A stretch of 64,000 bases of DNA from JAMLHH01 sp037189845 (GTDB lineage Bacteria; Bacteroidota; Bacteroidia; Chitinophagales; JADIYW01), in assembly GCA_037189845.1 (NCBI GenBank), contig JBBCIS010000002.1, forward strand, positions 124,001-188,000, read 5' to 3'. Below, in pieces: positions 63,102 to 64,000 of this stretch; within the stretch, counting starts at the first letter, position 1; every line of letters starts with the position of its first letter. The translations under genes and the position numbers were made by a program. The notes beneath the pieces were generated by a model. The model was not told where the DNA came from and did not search any database. It saw only the letters and a list, made by a program, of their open reading frames with translations.

Positions 63102-63129
63102 CCGGACACTGATGTGTCCGGTTTTTTTT
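63102..63129 (+). terminator. hicAB terminator
   Basis: CCGGACAC (63102-63109) and GTGTCCGG (63114-63121) pair perfectly around TGAT and are followed by a run of T residues. Confidence 0.88.
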
Positions 63130-63177
63130 ATTCGATATCTATCTTCATATTTGCGATATATACATAACTAAAACAAT

Positions 63178-63897
63178 ATGGACGTTATTGATTGGAAGAA
63201 TTTTTTTGATAGTTCTATGATTATTTTGATGTTATCAGGAGTATCATACATAATAGCTTATAATATAGAATATGCTCAATGTTCTATTTATGGAATCCCA
63301 ACAGAACTAATAACCATAAATTTCTTAAATGTCATTAATACAATTCCATGGGCAATTTTCTTTATTTCTGTGGTTATTTCCTTATTAGGCGCATTAAATT
63401 TTACAGTGGGTATAATTAAACAAATAAAAGGATGTTACATTTTATTAACATCAATATTTTTTGTTGTTTTAAATATATTATTTATGTTTTATATTATCCA
63501 ACATTCTACATTTCTAAAATGTAATGGAATAGAATATATTGCAGGCATTTTAGTAATTGTGATTACAATTGATAATTTTAAGAGAACTACAAAATATTTA
63601 AATCTTAGTTTTCTATCTAAAGATTTAGTTAAGTCCATTAATATTCTTTTAATCACACTACTTTTTATAGGACTTGTAATTATTTTTTCAAATATTATTG
63701 GTTCAATAAGTGCAAACAATCAACCACTTGATAATAGTAACTTTCGTTCAAGAGTCCTTATAAAAAAATACGATCAAACTTACATATACTACAATGTAAA
63801 AGAATGTAATTATTCCTTTTTAGAAATATATTATCCGGATTCACGAATAGATACAATCGAGCATTCTATTGAGATTTTCAACAAAAAGGGTAGCTAA
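63178..63897 (+). CDS. Hypothetical five-helix membrane protein
   Basis: A 239-residue protein with five hydrophobic helices (about 12-28, 55-80, 85-107, 118-130, 150-172) and a ~60-residue hydrophilic C-terminal tail (NFRSRVLIKKYDQTYIYYN...). Very A+T-rich, in keeping with the mobile element. No family recognised. Its stop codon lies inside the following terminator hairpin. Confidence 0.6.
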   Translation: MDVIDWKNFFDSSMIILMLSGVSYIIAYNIEYAQCSIYGIPTELITINFLNVINTIPWAIFFISVVISLLGALNFTVGIIKQIKGCYILLTSIFFVVLNILFMFYIIQHSTFLKCNGIEYIAGILVIVITIDNFKRTTKYLNLSFLSKDLVKSINILLITLLFIGLVIIFSNIIGSISANNQPLDNSNFRSRVLIKKYDQTYIYYNVKECNYSFLEIYYPDSRIDTIEHSIEIFNKKGS

Positions 63898-63913
63898 TAG
63901 CTACCCTTTTTGT
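63881..63913. terminator. Bidirectional terminator
   Basis: ACAAAAAGGGTAGCT (63881-63895) and AGCTACCCTTTTTGT (63899-63913) are perfect 15-bp arms with A and T runs on both sides. It serves the convergent membrane-protein gene (63897) and the gene entering from the right. Confidence 0.88.
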
Positions 63914-63934
63914 TTCCAGTTTTTTCATCCAATA

Positions 63935-64000
63935 TTACTCTCCCAGTTCTACTACTTGAGTATCAAACCAGTTAGAAATATCAGCATGAGAAACTTGCTT
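63935..64000 (-). CDS. Partial CDS, C-terminal end of an unidentified protein
   Basis: The last bases encode on the minus strand the C-terminus KQVSHADISNWFDTQVVELGE, then TAA (63935-63937). The rest lies outside the window. The TA-spaced terminator to its left and the protein-like composition support a real gene. Too short to assign. Confidence 0.45.
   Translation of the reverse strand, partial: KQVSHADISNWFDTQVVELGE

Larger units (their letters stand above)
57439..64000. mobile_element. Integrated element at tRNA-Leu (right end outside window)
   Basis: Directly after tRNA-Leu come a tyrosine integrase gene, genes typical of accessory DNA (DGQHR protein, Dam methylase, HicAB) and unknown membrane proteins, with lower G+C content than the flanking core genes. 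Three genes are interrupted. The left attachment site is presumably the tRNA 3' end. No second copy of that end is visible before 64000, so the right boundary is unknown. Phage structural or conjugation genes are not seen. Confidence 0.65.

Noticed and set aside
1..64000. CRISPR arrays, rRNA genes, insertion sequences with transposases
   Set aside because: I saw no regularly spaced repeats, rRNA sequence or transposase coding region anywhere in the window.

Overview
This window reads as a chromosomal segment from a member of the Bacteroidota. It is A+T-rich, most genes lack a Shine-Dalgarno sequence, and several carry the phylum's promoter form (TTG, about 19-21 bp, then TAnnTTTG). Family-level markers agree: DUF3098, a type IX secretion C-terminal domain, a TonB receptor with a carboxypeptidase-regulatory N-terminus, Bacteroidota-type UppP/TruB/RibF order, and a 3-ketosphinganine reductase homologue. 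I cannot name genus or species.

Layout. 1-4.7 kb is a housekeeping operon (ftsX, DUF3098, uppP, truB, ribF) and a possible lipoprotein. 4.9-9.4 kb holds a frameshifted membrane gene and smc on the minus strand. 9.7-17 kb is an accessory stretch of small secreted or membrane proteins (DUF4261, DUF6794, unknowns), an AraC regulator, a DoxX-like/lipocalin-like protein, an HD hydrolase and a SRPBCC protein. 17-23 kb has a stand-alone KS-AT-ACP polyketide synthase facing SnoaL-like, GNAT and nitrilase genes, then rhodanese and thioredoxin. 23.4-23.7 kb encodes a tRNA-Leu-derived RNA with its own promoter and terminator. 23.8-33.3 kb is metabolic and envelope genes (xth, peptide-binding lipoprotein, transaldolase-like aldolase, acyltransferase, DUF4159, crcB, DUF4143 ATPase, D-Ala-D-Ala dipeptidase, ketosphinganine reductase). 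33.4-50 kb has a secreted M43 protease, a TonB receptor, dps, an FAD oxidoreductase, rlmF, an AbiE toxin-antitoxin operon, methyltransferase/LysR and AraC/DUF983 pairs, a PEP-mutase-family enzyme and a patatin phospholipase.

50.2-55.6 kb is the most striking locus. An RNA ligase gene (rtcB) follows a 745-residue protein with a zinc-knuckle/RING-like N-terminus and a TerD-like C-terminus. Its upstream region carries two stem-loops and a tRNA-like RNA whose anticodon arm is replaced by a long hairpin. A WYL-domain regulator is divergent. The arrangement recalls the Rsr-YrlA-RtcB RNA repair loci of Proteobacteria, with different protein partners. The idea that this is a distinct RNA-repair system is inference.

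After rseP, a tRNA-Leu(CAA) gene is followed at once by a tyrosine integrase, which marks the left end of an integrated element that runs off the window. It carries a DGQHR-domain protein, a membrane protein and a Dam-type methylase, a HicAB pair with a frameshifted toxin and a clear operator, and unknown membrane proteins. Two genes here are interrupted by in-frame TAG codons, and the Dam TAG is followed in frame by the next gene.
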